The notes below the pieces were generated by a model. It was given only the letters and a program-made list of their open reading frames with translations. It was not told the DNA's origin and ran no database searches. 64,000 bases of DNA from Lysobacter sp. S4-A87 (GTDB lineage Bacteria; Pseudomonadota; Gammaproteobacteria; Xanthomonadales; Xanthomonadaceae). The position numbers and the translations under genes are program-made. Position 1 is the stretch's first letter. Every line of letters starts with the position of its first letter. This document shows, one piece after another, positions 9,601-17,580 of this stretch. The stretch is taken from contig NZ_CP093341.1 of the NCBI RefSeq assembly GCF_022637455.1, positions 1,674,001 to 1,738,000 of the forward strand. Reading direction: 5' to 3'.

Positions 9601-9751
9601 AGTTCACGTCCACTGACACGATCGGCGGATCGATCGCGGGCAGTTCGCGCAATGTCAGGCGCGAGAACGCCATCACGCCGAGCACGATGAGCAGCAGGCT
9701 CATCACCGTGGCGAACACGGGACGGCGGATCGACAGATCGGACAGGTTCAT
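6626..9751 (-). CDS. RND efflux transporter inner-membrane subunit (HAE1/AcrB family)
   Basis: A proton-driven drug or solute exporter of 1041 residues, the normal size. It starts MNLSDLSIRRPVFATVMSLL (first TM helix). Two large periplasmic loops are visible, and the proton-relay Asp pair sits in GLVVDDAIVVLEN at about residue 405. TM10-TM12 lie in the last 180 residues. The gene follows its periplasmic adaptor with a three-base gap; no outer-membrane channel gene is present, so a TolC-type protein encoded elsewhere is presumably used. Substrates cannot be read from sequence. Confidence 0.95.
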   Translation of the reverse strand: MNLSDLSIRRPVFATVMSLLLIVLGVMAFSRLTLRELPAIDPPIVSVDVNYPGASAAVVETRITQILEDALAGIEGIETIESRSINGRASISIEFTLSREIEAAANDVRDAVSRVTNRLPEEADPPQIEKVEADADPILWLNMSSTKMDTLQLSDYAERYVVDRLSSVDGVAQVRIGGQQRYAMRVWIDRDALAARGITVNDVENALEAENVELPAGRIESNARDFTLRVARSYQKPEDFAQIPLAKGTDGYVVRLGDVARIELASAERRAYYRSNGEPNIGLGIVKTSTANSLDVARAVRAEAEQVQKTLPQGTKIFVAFDTTVFIESAVERVYHTLVEAIVLVLLVIWLFLGSFRAALIPAVTVPVCLIAAFIPLYLFGFSINLLTLLALVLCIGLVVDDAIVVLENIQRRIDLGEPRLVAAKRGTKQVAFAVIATTAVLVAVFLPVGFMEGNTGRLFRELSVALAGAVALSAFVALTLTPMMSSKLVRAHSEEKSNPVNRWVNARLDGIGKRYRGFLDHSVNRPWVFGAVMVVAIVLSLVLFKVVPSELAPPEDRGSFQISILGPEGAGFDYTVGQVQQVEKIVAAHTGKDGVIQRYNPRVPGGFGASEEMHTGRIAVFLKDWKERDISTADVAKQLQGELGSLPGVRAMPQVSGGLVRGRGQPINIVLGGPEYAELAQWRDKLLAKMEQNPGFFSTDSDYKETRPQMRVEIDRQRAADLGVPVTDIGHALETMMGSRRVTTFVQNGEEYDVIVQSDRELRASPADLEAIQVRARDGALIPLSNLVTLRELAEPGSLNRFNRLRAITISAGLTPGYRMGEAMQWLEKTVQEELPDHAQIDWKGESREYLKAGGAVMLTFTLALLIVYLVLAAQFESFIHPFVIMLTVPLGVLGALIGLALTGGTLNLFSQIGIVMLVGLAAKNGILIVEFANQLRDEGRSIHQAIVEASAVRLRPILMTSIATVVGAVPLVVAGGPGSASRATIGIVVIFGVSFSTLLSLFVVPAFYVLLARYTKSPEAVSQELEKLEAETPSVGGHA

Positions 9752-9754
9752 GGC

Positions 9755-10840
9755 TCAGCCCCGGGTTGCCGGCGCGGACTGGTCGGCTTTCTGGTCGGCC
9801 TTGAGATCGGTGATGCGGCTGCCAACGCGCAGCTTGCCGGTGCCGTCGACGACGATGCGGTCGCCGACCGCCAGGCCCTGCGTGACCTCGGCCTTGCCGT
9901 CGCGGCGGCTGCCGACCTTGACGTCGGCGCGCTCCACCGACGAATCGGGCTTGACCCGGTAGACGAAGCTGTCGGTGCCGACCTGGACGATCGAGATCTC
10001 CGGCACCAGCAGCGCCTGGCGCTCCGGCCGCACCAGCGTCACCTGCAGCAGCATGCCCGGGCGCAGCTCGCGCCCGTCATTGGCGAAGTCGCCGCGCACG
10101 GTGACGGCGCGGGTGGCCTCGTCGATGCGCGCGTCGATCGTACTGACCACGCCCTCGAAGCGGCGGCCCGGATAGGCCGTGCTGGTGCCGCTGACCTTCT
10201 GTCCGACGGCGAGACTGGCCAGCAGTGCCTCCTGGACCGGGAAGTCGACGTAGACGCGGGCAGTGTCGTCGAGCGTGGCGATCGGCGTGCCCGGCGTGAC
10301 CAGCGCGCCCGGGCTGACCTGGCGGATGCCCAGCACGCCGCTGAACGGTGCGCGGATCACGCGGTCGCCGATGTCGGCGCGCATTTGCGCGACGCGGGCG
10401 CGGGCGACATCGCGTGCGGCGCGCTGGGTGTCGAGCGTCGAGCGCGCGATCAGTTGCTGGGTGTCCAGTTCGGTCTGGCGCTTGTAGAGCTGCTCGGATT
10501 CGTTGGCGGCCGCTTCGGCCTGGGCCAGGGCCGCCTGCTGCTGGCGCCCGGTCAGGGTGACCAGCGGCGCACCCGCAGCGACGATGTCGCCGCTGTTGAA
10601 ATGCACCTGCTCGACGGTCTCGCTGACCTTGGCCGAGACCGTGATCGACTCGCGCGCCTTGACGTTGCCCAGCGCCAGCACGGTGTCGCTCCAGGGCTGC
10701 AGGCTCACCAGCTGGGTGGTCACCGGGATCGGCCGATCGCCGCCGCCGTCGCGCTGCTTGGCGTCATTGCTGCCGCACGCGGCCAGCGCGATGGCGAAAA
10801 CCAGCAGGCAGCTGGCCTGAAATCCCGGGGTAAGTCGCAT
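9755..10840 (-). CDS. RND efflux periplasmic adaptor (membrane fusion protein), lipoprotein
   Basis: A 361-residue HlyD/AcrA-type adaptor. The lipobox ALAAC puts the lipidated Cys at 22. The barrel-sandwich hybrid halves (VSAKVSETVEQVHFNSGDIV and APFSGVLGIRQVSPG) flank a short alpha-hairpin around residues 100-150, followed by beta-barrel and membrane-proximal domains. It is the first gene of a two-gene operon with the RND pump. No regulator gene is adjacent. Confidence 0.94.
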   Translation of the reverse strand: MRLTPGFQASCLLVFAIALAACGSNDAKQRDGGGDRPIPVTTQLVSLQPWSDTVLALGNVKARESITVSAKVSETVEQVHFNSGDIVAAGAPLVTLTGRQQQAALAQAEAAANESEQLYKRQTELDTQQLIARSTLDTQRAARDVARARVAQMRADIGDRVIRAPFSGVLGIRQVSPGALVTPGTPIATLDDTARVYVDFPVQEALLASLAVGQKVSGTSTAYPGRRFEGVVSTIDARIDEATRAVTVRGDFANDGRELRPGMLLQVTLVRPERQALLVPEISIVQVGTDSFVYRVKPDSSVERADVKVGSRRDGKAEVTQGLAVGDRIVVDGTGKLRVGSRITDLKADQKADQSAPATRG

Positions 10841-11114
10841 GCGGCTCTCTGAACATGGGGCAGCGGCGTGCCCAAACCATTGGATTCTAGCTGTCCACGG
10901 TTAACGTCCGCGTAGGCCATTGGTTGACAGCACACTCTGCACAGCCGGCTCCGGGCGGCCGCCCAGACCGGGGCGGGCCGGCGGGCGACGACGCCCACGG
11001 GGCCTGGACTGTGGCAATCTGCGGCGGCGATCACCCTGCCGGCGCCCCCGCGGCGCCTGGCCCTCGCCACGCGACGGTCCGCCCGACTTCCCACCCTGCC
11101 TGGAGTCGAAAGAA
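10841..11114. other. Divergent intergenic region between efflux adaptor and cysK
   Basis: About 270 bases that must hold promoters for both flanking genes. I see no clear palindrome. A TTGACA occurs at 10924-10929, but there is no matching -10 at normal spacing, so I do not call a promoter. The stretch 10960-11080 is very G/C-rich and the cysK frame is open through it, but its translation does not resemble the enzyme. Confidence 0.5.
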
Positions 11115-12068
11115 ATGATCCACGACAGCATCCTCGACACGATCGGCCGCACCCCGGTCGTTCGCCTGCACCGCCTCGCCCCCGACCACGTCACCATCTA
11201 CGCCAAGGTCGAGGCCTTCAATCCCGGCGGCTCGGTCAAGGACCGCCTGGCCCTGGCGATCATCCTCGACGCCGAAGCGCGCGGCCAGCTGAAGCCGGGC
11301 GACACGGTGGTGGAGGCGACCTCGGGCAACACCGGCGTGGCGCTGGCCATGGTCTGCGCCGCGCGCGGCTACAAATTCGTCGCGACGATGTCGGAAACGT
11401 TCTCGATGGAGCGCCGCAAGCTGATGCGCGCCTTCGGCGCCAAGGTGATCCTCACCCCGGCCGCCGAACGCGGCAGCGGCATGGTGCGTCGCGCCGGGGA
11501 GCTGGCGAAGAAGCACGGCTGGTTCCTCGCCCGCCAGTTCGAGAATGAGGCCAACCCGGCCTATCACCGCCAGACCACCGCGGCCGAGATCCTGCGCGAT
11601 TTCGCCGGGCGCAGGCTCGACCATTTCGTCACCGGCTGGGGCACCGGCGGCACGCTCACCGGTGTCGGCGAGGTGCTGAAGGTCGCTCGCCCGGAAGTGC
11701 GCGTGACCACCTGCGAACCGGCCGGCGCATCGCTGCTGGCGGGCAAGGAATGGCAGCCGCACAAGATCCAGGGCTGGACCCCGGACTTCGTTCCGGCGGT
11801 GCTCAACCGCGACGTCGCCGATGCGATCCTGCCGATCGACGACGTGCTCGCGCGTGACACCGCACGACGCCTGGCCAGCGAAGAAGGCATCTTCGTCGGC
11901 ATCTCCGCCGGCGCCACCGCGGCGGCGGCGCTGGAAGTGGCGCGCAATGCGGAAAAGGGATCGGTGATCCTGGCGATGCTGCCCGACACCGGCGAGCGTT
12001 ACCTGAGCACGTTCCTGTTCGAGGGCGTGAACGAGGGTTCGGACGACGAGTGGCTGGCGGGGTTGTAG
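11115..12068 (+). CDS. cysK: Cysteine synthase (O-acetylserine sulfhydrylase)
   Basis: PLP enzyme making L-cysteine from O-acetylserine and sulfide, 317 residues. It starts MIHDSILDTIGRTPVVRLHR. The PLP lysine is K42 in NPGGSVKDR, the substrate loop is TSGNTG near residue 70, the phosphate-binding loop is GTGGTLTG, and the end carries YLSTFLFEG. The start at 11115 was chosen because it gives the canonical N-terminus, although the frame is open 65 codons further upstream. CysK and CysM are hard to separate by motif; length and C-terminus favour the CysK type. Confidence 0.92.
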   Translation: MIHDSILDTIGRTPVVRLHRLAPDHVTIYAKVEAFNPGGSVKDRLALAIILDAEARGQLKPGDTVVEATSGNTGVALAMVCAARGYKFVATMSETFSMERRKLMRAFGAKVILTPAAERGSGMVRRAGELAKKHGWFLARQFENEANPAYHRQTTAAEILRDFAGRRLDHFVTGWGTGGTLTGVGEVLKVARPEVRVTTCEPAGASLLAGKEWQPHKIQGWTPDFVPAVLNRDVADAILPIDDVLARDTARRLASEEGIFVGISAGATAAAALEVARNAEKGSVILAMLPDTGERYLSTFLFEGVNEGSDDEWLAGL

Positions 12069-12071
12069 GTC

Positions 12072-12125
12072 CGTAGCCCGGGCAAGGCCGAAGGCCGCAC
12101 CCGGGTGCGCTGCGCTTACCCGGCC
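12072..12125. repeat. REP-like intergenic palindromic element
   Basis: Between cysK and the macro-domain gene. Two CCCGGG hexamers (12077-12082 and 12100-12105) bracket a GGCC-GAA-GGCC hairpin, followed by a GCGCTGCGC stretch and another CCGG-rich arm. The build resembles the short GC-rich repeats common between genes of xanthomonads and pseudomonads. I saw one copy in this window. It may also act as the transcription end of cysK, though no T-run follows. Confidence 0.45.
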
Positions 12126-12140
12126 CACGTGGAGCACGCC

Positions 12141-12665
12141 ATGTCGATGCACGTATTCGAAGGCGACATCACGCTCCTGGCGGTCGATGCCATCGTCAAT
12201 GCCGCCAATGAGGCGCTGCTCGGAGGGGGTGGTGTCGACGGCGCGATCCACCGCGCCGCCGGCCCCGGCCTGCTCGAGGAGTGCCGCAAGCTGCCGCAGG
12301 TGCGACCGGGCGTGCGCTGCCCGACGGGCCAATCGCGCATCACCGGCGGGCATCGTCTTCCGGCGCGTTTCGTGATCCACACCGTCGGCCCGGTCTGGCA
12401 CGGCGGTGACGCCGGCGAGGCCGCGCTGCTTGCCGCCTGCTATCGCAACAGTCTGGAGCTGGCGTTGCAGCACGGCGTTGAGTCGATCACCTTCCCGGCG
12501 ATCAGCTGCGGCGTCTATGGCTATCCGCCGGAACTGGCGGTGCCATTGGCGGTGGCGACGGTGGACCAGTGGCAGGCCGCGCACAAGCAGCCGATCGCGG
12601 TGACGTTCGCGTGCTTCGGCAATGAGATGGCACAGCGGTATCGCGCCGTGCTGGATTCGATCTGA
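12141..12665 (+). CDS. Macro-domain protein, O-acetyl-ADP-ribose deacetylase-like (YmdB type)
   Basis: A 174-residue single macro domain that binds ADP-ribose and probably hydrolyses O-acetyl-ADP-ribose or removes ADP-ribose from proteins. It shows the family signature: [20 protein letters not shown], then [14 protein letters not shown] with the catalytic Asp-Gly, HTVGPVW, and [12 protein letters not shown]. The ATG at 12141 follows a GTGGAG site and starts just before the first strand; the frame stays open upstream through the repeat element. It stands alone and is convergent with napC. Confidence 0.92.
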   Translation: MSMHVFEGDITLLAVDAIVNAANEALLGGGGVDGAIHRAAGPGLLEECRKLPQVRPGVRCPTGQSRITGGHRLPARFVIHTVGPVWHGGDAGEAALLAACYRNSLELALQHGVESITFPAISCGVYGYPPELAVPLAVATVDQWQAAHKQPIAVTFACFGNEMAQRYRAVLDSI

Positions 12666-12686
12666 GGGCGCTTGCCCCGGGTGCGC

Positions 12687-13286
12687 TCACCCCTGCGGCA
12701 CCCCCGCCATGTCCGGCAGGCGATGTGCCACGCCCTTGTGGCAATCGATGCAGGTCTTCTCACCCGTGCCCAGCCAGCGCTTGTGGATCTGCGAGGCGCG
12801 CGATCCCTGGCGGGTCAGGTCCATCGAGTCGAAGTCGTGGCAGTTGCGGCATTCCAGCGAATCGTTGGCCTTCAGCCGCGACCATTCGTGCATCGCCAGC
12901 TCCAGGCGATGGTCGAGGAACTTCTCGCGCGTATCGATGGTGCCAAACAGCTTGCCCCACACCTCCTTCGACGCCTGCATCTTGCGCGCGATCTTGTCGG
13001 TCCACTGATGCGGCACGTGGCAGTCCGGACATGTCGCGCGCACGCCGGAGCGGTTGCTGTAGTGAATGGTCGACTTGAGCTCCTGGAACACGTTGTCGTG
13101 CATCTCGTGGCAGCCGGTGCAGAACTTCTCGGTGTTGGTCGCTTCCAGCGCGGTGTTGAATCCGCCCCAGAACATGATGCCGGCGATGAATCCCGCCGCC
13201 ACCAGGAAGCCAAGGCTGTAGTGCACGCTGGGCGAGCGCAAGGTGCGCCAATAGGGTTTGAACCGTTCGAACCAGCGCTTGAACAT
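12687..13286 (-). CDS. napC: NapC tetrahaem c-type cytochrome, quinol dehydrogenase
   Basis: Membrane-anchored cytochrome (199 residues) of the NapC/NirT family that takes electrons from quinol and passes them to NapB/NapA. An N-terminal TM helix ([20 protein letters not shown]) is followed by four haem motifs: CTGCH, CPDCH, CRNCH and CIDCH. Its ATG overlaps the napB stop by one base (TGATG), so translation is probably coupled. It is the last gene of napEFDABC. Confidence 0.95.
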   Translation of the reverse strand: MFKRWFERFKPYWRTLRSPSVHYSLGFLVAAGFIAGIMFWGGFNTALEATNTEKFCTGCHEMHDNVFQELKSTIHYSNRSGVRATCPDCHVPHQWTDKIARKMQASKEVWGKLFGTIDTREKFLDHRLELAMHEWSRLKANDSLECRNCHDFDSMDLTRQGSRASQIHKRWLGTGEKTCIDCHKGVAHRLPDMAGVPQG

Positions 13287-13864
13287 CACTGGCTCCCTTT
13301 CGCTTCGGCGGCCGCGAGGACCTTGTCGATGTCCTCGAAGTTGTTGGCGACCAGCACCGGCGCGTCGGTCTGCACCACGTGGCACTGGTTGCAGAAGTAC
13401 CGGCGGGAGGAAATCGACGCCAGGAACTGGTCGTCGCGGTCCATGTAGTGGGTCACGCTGACCGGCGGCGCCTGGAACTTCTCGGCATTGGCGCGGGCAT
13501 GGCAGAGCATGCAGCGGTTGCTGTTCTTGTCGACCTGGTAGCCGTCGATGGCATGGGGGATGGTCGGCGGCTGCATCGGATAGGCACGTTCGCGCTTGCG
13601 GTCGACGTTCTCGACGCGCGCCATCGGCAGCGGCGCCGCCTCCTGGTCGACCGGCACGCCGCGGCGCAGCGCATCGAGCTGGCGGGTGGCGGTGCGGCCG
13701 ATTGCCGAGTCCGCATGCGGCGCCGGCGCGGCCGCCGCGACGCGGGCCTCGGCCGCGCGCTCATGCTTGCCGACCATCCGGCCGAACAGCCAGCCGGCGA
13801 AGAAGATCAGGGCCATCACCCCGACGGTCAGGCCGACGGCGATCAACAGTGGCTTGTTGCGCAT
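13286..13864 (-). CDS. napB: NapB dihaem cytochrome subunit of periplasmic nitrate reductase
   Basis: Periplasmic electron-transfer subunit that reduces NapA, 192 residues. A hydrophobic N-terminal segment ([20 protein letters not shown]) serves for export and may remain as an anchor. There are two haem-binding motifs, CMLCH and CNQCH, each preceded by a conserved region ([19 protein letters not shown]). It lies 12 bases after napA and overlaps napC by one base. Confidence 0.94.
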   Translation of the reverse strand: MRNKPLLIAVGLTVGVMALIFFAGWLFGRMVGKHERAAEARVAAAAPAPHADSAIGRTATRQLDALRRGVPVDQEAAPLPMARVENVDRKRERAYPMQPPTIPHAIDGYQVDKNSNRCMLCHARANAEKFQAPPVSVTHYMDRDDQFLASISSRRYFCNQCHVVQTDAPVLVANNFEDIDKVLAAAEAKGSQ

Positions 13865-13876
13865 GGCGAAGCCCTC

Positions 13877-16369
13877 CTAGGCGCCCAGTACCTTGACCGC
13901 GCACTTCTTGAAGTCGGTCTGCTTGGAGATCGGATCGGTGGCGTCGAGCGTGACCTTGTTGATCAGCTGCCCGGCATCGAACCACGGTACGAACACCACG
14001 CCCGGCGGCATGCGGTTGCGACCGCGCGTCTCCACCCGCGTGCGCATCTCGCCACGGCGCGAAATCACCCGCACGTCGTCGCCGCGCTTCAAGCCACGCG
14101 CCTTGGCATCGTCGGGGTTCATGAAGATCACCGCGGTCGGGAAGCTGCGGTACAGCTCCGGCACGCGCATCGTCATCGAGCCCGAATGCCAGTGCTCGAG
14201 CACGCGCCCGGTGACCAGCCACATGTCGTATTCCTTGTCCGGCGACTCGGCGGGTGGCTCATAGGGCAACGCCCAGATCACCGCGCGGTTGTCCGCATTT
14301 CCGTAGAACTGGTAGCCGCTGCCGGCCTTGACGTAAGGATCCGTGCCTTCGCGGTAGCGCCAGCGCGTTTCCTTGCCGTTGACTACCGGCCAGCGCAGGC
14401 CGCGCGTGCGGTGGTAGTCGTCGAACGGTGCCAGGTCATGGCCGTGGCCCCGACCGAAAGCAGCGTACTCCTCGAACAGGCCCTTCTGCACGTAGAAGCC
14501 GAAGTCCTTGGATTCGTCGTTGGCGTAGCCCGCTTCGATGTCGCTCAACGGGAACTTGTCTACGTTGCCGTTGCGGAACAGCACATCGAACAGCGTCTTG
14601 CCCTTGAAGGCCGGGTTGGCGGCGAGGATCTCCGCCGGCCAGCACTCGTCGGTGGTGAAGCGCTTGGAGAATTCCATCAGCTGCCACAGGTCCGAGCGCG
14701 CCTGTGCCGGCGCGTCGACCAGCTGGTGCCAGAACTGGGTACGGCGCTCGGCGTTGCCGTAGGCACCCTCCTTCTCCACCCACATCGCCGCCGGCAGCAC
14801 CAGGTCGGCGGCCTGCGCGGTCACCGTCGGATAGGCGTCGGAGACGACGATGAAGTTGTCCGGGTTGCGGTAGCCCGGCCAGCCCTCCTCGCGCAGGTTG
14901 GCGGCGGCCTGCATGTTGTTGTTGACCTGCACCCAGTAGGCATTGAGCTTGCCGTCCTTGAGCGCACGATTCTGCTCGACGGCGTGGTAGCCGGGCTTGG
15001 CCTTGATGATGCCGTGCGGAATCTTCCAGATCTCCTCGGCATGTTTGCGGTGCTCGGGATTGGTCACCACCATGTCCGCCGGCAGGCGATGGCTGAAGGT
15101 GCCGACCTCGCGCGCGGTGCCGCACGCCGACGGCTGCCCGGTCAGCGAGAACGGGCTGTTGCCCGGCGTGGCGATCTTGCCGGTCAGCAGGTGCAGGTTG
15201 TAGACCATGTTGTTGGCCCACACGCCGCGCGTGTGCTGGTTGAACCCCATGGTCCAGAACGAGGTGACCTTGATCTTCGGGTCGGCGTACAGCTCGGCCA
15301 GCTTCTGCAGCCAGCCGGCTTCCACGCCGGTCATCTCCACCGTCTTCTCCAGCGTGTACGGCGCCACGAACGCGGCGAACTGGTCGAAGTCGATCACCTT
15401 GCCGCCGCCGGCATCCTTGGCGTTCTTGGCCTTGACCTCCAGCGGGTGCTCCGGACGCAGGCCGTAGCCGATGTCGACGTTGCCCTGCTTGAAGCTGGTG
15501 TGCTTGCTGACGAAGTCCTTGTTGACCTTGCCGTTTTTGATGATGTAGTTGGCGATGTAGTTGAGGATCACCAGGTCGGTCTGCGGATTGAACACGATCG
15601 GGATGTCGGCCAGCTCGAAGCTGCGATGCTCGAAGGTGGACAGCACCGCGACCTTGACGTTGGGGTCGGTCAGGCGCCGGTCGGTCACCCGGGTCCACAG
15701 GATCGGGTGCATCTCGGCCATGTTCGAACCCCACAGCACGAATGCATCGGCGACTTCGAAGTCGTCGTAGCAGCCCATCGGTTCGTCCATGCCGAAGGTG
15801 CGCATGAAGCCCATCACCGCCGAGGCCATGCAGTGGCGCGCATTGGGATCGATGTGGTTGCTGCGGAAGCCGGCCTTCATCAGCTTGTTGGCGGCGTAGC
15901 CCTCGAAGATGGTCCACTGGCCGGACCCGAACATCCCGATGCCGTCGCCGCCCTTGTTCTTGAGCACGCGCTTGAACTGTGCGGCCATGACATCGAACGC
16001 CTCGTCCCACTCCACCTCGACGAAGTCGCCTTCCTTTGCGTAGACGCCATTGGTCTTGCGCAGCAGCGGCTTGGTCAGGCGATCGCTGCCGTACATGATC
16101 TTCGACAGGAAGTAGCCCTTGATGCAGTTGATGCCGCGGTTGACCTCGGCATGGACGTCGCCATGGGTGGCGACGACGCGGCCGTCCTTGACCGCGACGT
16201 TGACGCCGCAGCCGGTACCGCAGAACCGGCACGGTGCCTTGTCCCACTTCAATGCGGTCAGGTCGCCTTCGGTGACGATGTTGGCGGCGCCACCCGGCAG
16301 GGACATGCCGGCGGCGGCCGCAGCGGTGGTGACCGCGGTGTTGCGGATGAACTCGCGACGGGTGGTCAT
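13877..16369 (-). CDS. napA: NapA, periplasmic nitrate reductase catalytic subunit
   Basis: Mo-bis-MGD enzyme reducing nitrate to nitrite in the periplasm, 830 residues, full length. A twin-arginine signal ([12 protein letters not shown]) is followed by the [4Fe-4S] ligands CRFC-x3-C with a fourth Cys in GINCIKG. The molybdenum-ligating Cys lies in RHCMASAV, and the TGQPSACG-type cofactor region is present. The start at 16369 gives the Tat signal right at the N-terminus and overlaps the napD stop (ATGA); the frame is open further upstream within napD. All expected active-site motifs are intact. Confidence 0.97.
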   Translation of the reverse strand: MTTRREFIRNTAVTTAAAAAGMSLPGGAANIVTEGDLTALKWDKAPCRFCGTGCGVNVAVKDGRVVATHGDVHAEVNRGINCIKGYFLSKIMYGSDRLTKPLLRKTNGVYAKEGDFVEVEWDEAFDVMAAQFKRVLKNKGGDGIGMFGSGQWTIFEGYAANKLMKAGFRSNHIDPNARHCMASAVMGFMRTFGMDEPMGCYDDFEVADAFVLWGSNMAEMHPILWTRVTDRRLTDPNVKVAVLSTFEHRSFELADIPIVFNPQTDLVILNYIANYIIKNGKVNKDFVSKHTSFKQGNVDIGYGLRPEHPLEVKAKNAKDAGGGKVIDFDQFAAFVAPYTLEKTVEMTGVEAGWLQKLAELYADPKIKVTSFWTMGFNQHTRGVWANNMVYNLHLLTGKIATPGNSPFSLTGQPSACGTAREVGTFSHRLPADMVVTNPEHRKHAEEIWKIPHGIIKAKPGYHAVEQNRALKDGKLNAYWVQVNNNMQAAANLREEGWPGYRNPDNFIVVSDAYPTVTAQAADLVLPAAMWVEKEGAYGNAERRTQFWHQLVDAPAQARSDLWQLMEFSKRFTTDECWPAEILAANPAFKGKTLFDVLFRNGNVDKFPLSDIEAGYANDESKDFGFYVQKGLFEEYAAFGRGHGHDLAPFDDYHRTRGLRWPVVNGKETRWRYREGTDPYVKAGSGYQFYGNADNRAVIWALPYEPPAESPDKEYDMWLVTGRVLEHWHSGSMTMRVPELYRSFPTAVIFMNPDDAKARGLKRGDDVRVISRRGEMRTRVETRGRNRMPPGVVFVPWFDAGQLINKVTLDATDPISKQTDFKKCAVKVLGA

Positions 16370-16671
16370 GGCGCGACTCCGGTGACGGTAAGGGTTGGCA
16401 TGGGGGTGTCGAGCGCTTCGCCCGGTTCGGCGTGGTGGTAGACCAGCAGCACGTTGAGCACGCCCGGCACGGCGCGCAGGGCTTCGATGCGATCGAGCAG
16501 CGCGTACTGGTCGGCGCATTCGCACAGCACGATGCTGCGGGTGCCCTCGCTTCGCGCCAGCTCCATGTCGACGCTGGCCGCGATCCAGGTGGCCAGCGCG
16601 GCGGCGGCGTCATCGCGGTGTTGGACGACGAAGCTGGCGATGTGGATTTCGTTGGCGGTCGCGCTGCTCAT
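16366..16671 (-). CDS. napD: NapD, NapA maturation chaperone
   Basis: A 101-residue cytoplasmic chaperone that binds the Tat signal of NapA and holds back its export until the cofactors are inserted. It has the small ferredoxin-like fold pattern [13 protein letters not shown] ... [13 protein letters not shown]. The chosen ATG at 16671 overlaps the napF stop by four bases, and its own stop overlaps the napA start, giving a tightly coupled F-D-A order. Confidence 0.9.
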   Translation of the reverse strand: MSSATANEIHIASFVVQHRDDAAAALATWIAASVDMELARSEGTRSIVLCECADQYALLDRIEALRAVPGVLNVLLVYHHAEPGEALDTPMPTLTVTGVAP

Positions 16672-17162
16672 GCCTGCTCCAGGTGCATCAAGGCCACTGC
16701 GTCGACCGGGCACACGCTTACGCAGGCACCGCACCCGTTGCAGCGCGCGGGGTCGATGACGGGTGTCGGTACGCGGGTCGACAGGGGGAATGCGATCGCC
16801 CTTTCCGGGCAGGCATCGCGGCAACTCGAACAGACCACGCCGTGGCGCGGCAGGCAGGCGTCGCCGGCGCTGGCCAGCGTGCGCCAGGGCACTTCAGACG
16901 CCGTGCGGTCGATCGCCCGCGGCGTGCAGGCATCGGCACAGTCGCCGCAGAACGTGCACTCACCCAGGTGCGGGTCGAACACGGCATAACCGGCAGCGCT
17001 ACGCACGAGCACCTGCTCGGGGCAGCGCTCGATGCACGCACCGCAGCCGGTGCAGGCGTCGAGGAATGCGGATTCATCCAGGGCCCAGGGCGGACGCAGC
17101 GGCGTGCGGGCGGCCTGCCTGCCCAACAGCAATGCCCGGCGCGAGCGGTTTGGCGCGGCCAC
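16668..17162 (-). CDS. napF: NapF ferredoxin-type protein
   Basis: A 164-residue cytoplasmic iron-sulfur protein that assists NapA assembly. Three cysteine clusters of the [4Fe-4S] type are visible: CTGCGACIERCP, CTFCGDCADAC with CSSCRDACP, and CNGCGACVSVCP near the C-terminus. The N-terminus is RRALLLGRQ. One base separates it from napE. Confidence 0.92.
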   Translation of the reverse strand: MAAPNRSRRALLLGRQAARTPLRPPWALDESAFLDACTGCGACIERCPEQVLVRSAAGYAVFDPHLGECTFCGDCADACTPRAIDRTASEVPWRTLASAGDACLPRHGVVCSSCRDACPERAIAFPLSTRVPTPVIDPARCNGCGACVSVCPVDAVALMHLEQA

Positions 17163-17163
17163 C

Positions 17164-17325
17164 TCAGTGCCCCGTCGGCGGGCCGGCGAACATCTGCCAG
17201 ATCCAGACCATGAAGCCGTATCCCGCGACGAACATCACCGTCAGCAGCGGGAAGACGACAGCGGTAAGCAGCAGGAACGCGACGCGCTCGCGCCGTTTGA
17301 TGACCGCGTGGTCTGGCTGGCCCAT
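17164..17325 (-). CDS. napE: NapE small membrane protein
   Basis: A 53-residue single-pass membrane protein and first gene of the nap operon. After a basic start (AVIKRRERVAF) there is one long hydrophobic helix (LLLTAVVFPLLTVMFVAGYG) ending in FMVWIWQMF. This matches the NapE family in size and pattern. Its role is not settled. The frame is open 39 codons further upstream, into the promoter region, so the ATG at 17325 was preferred. Confidence 0.85.
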   Translation of the reverse strand: MGQPDHAVIKRRERVAFLLLTAVVFPLLTVMFVAGYGFMVWIWQMFAGPPTGH

Positions 17326-17580
17326 GGCTGGCTCCGTAACGACAATCCATTCCGTTCGCAGCGAGGATGACGCCCCGCCCCATCGGCTTCCTTGATCCAA
17401 CTCAAACGGGTCAGGAGAGCGGCGTCTCAGCGCCGGCGCCATTGGTACCCCACGGCGTGTTAAGGCGTCGTGTTAACGGTTCGTCAAACTCGTGTTCCAC
17501 GGCGCTGCGTGGCAGGGGATTCAGCGGCATTTACGCCGACGCGGCGCAACATCCGACAATCCCGGCAACGGAGCTGTTCG
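17326..17580. other. Divergent intergenic region between napE and the carboxypeptidase gene
   Basis: Holds the nap promoter described separately. On the plus side the carboxypeptidase frame is open from 17470, but the stretch before 17581 reads as Arg-rich non-signal sequence and is taken as leader. No clear sigma-70 promoter was picked out for the carboxypeptidase. Confidence 0.5.
17357..17405 (-). promoter_or_regulatory. Candidate FNR-dependent class II promoter of napEFDABC
   Basis: TTGATCCAACTCAA at 17392-17405 fits the FNR/DNR consensus TTGAT-N4-ATCAA with one mismatch. On the minus strand a CATCCT hexamer (17364-17369) lies where a -10 should be. If transcription starts at 17357, the box is centred exactly at -41.5, the class II activator geometry, and the leader to napE is about 32 bases. 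Xanthomonads carry several CRP/FNR regulators, so which protein binds is open. Confidence 0.6.

Noticed and set aside
6632-9616. Very long plus-strand open frame opposite the RND pump gene
   Set aside because: It is the antisense shadow of a strongly recognisable AcrB-family gene; the translation is rich in His, Arg and Gln with no domain.
10924-10929. TTGACA upstream of cysK
   Set aside because: No reasonable -10 at 16-18 bases spacing; a chance match in an otherwise unmarked region.
13379-16441. 1020-codon plus-strand open frame opposite napB/napA
   Set aside because: Antisense shadow in GC-rich DNA; the minus strand encodes intact NapA and NapB with all cofactor motifs.
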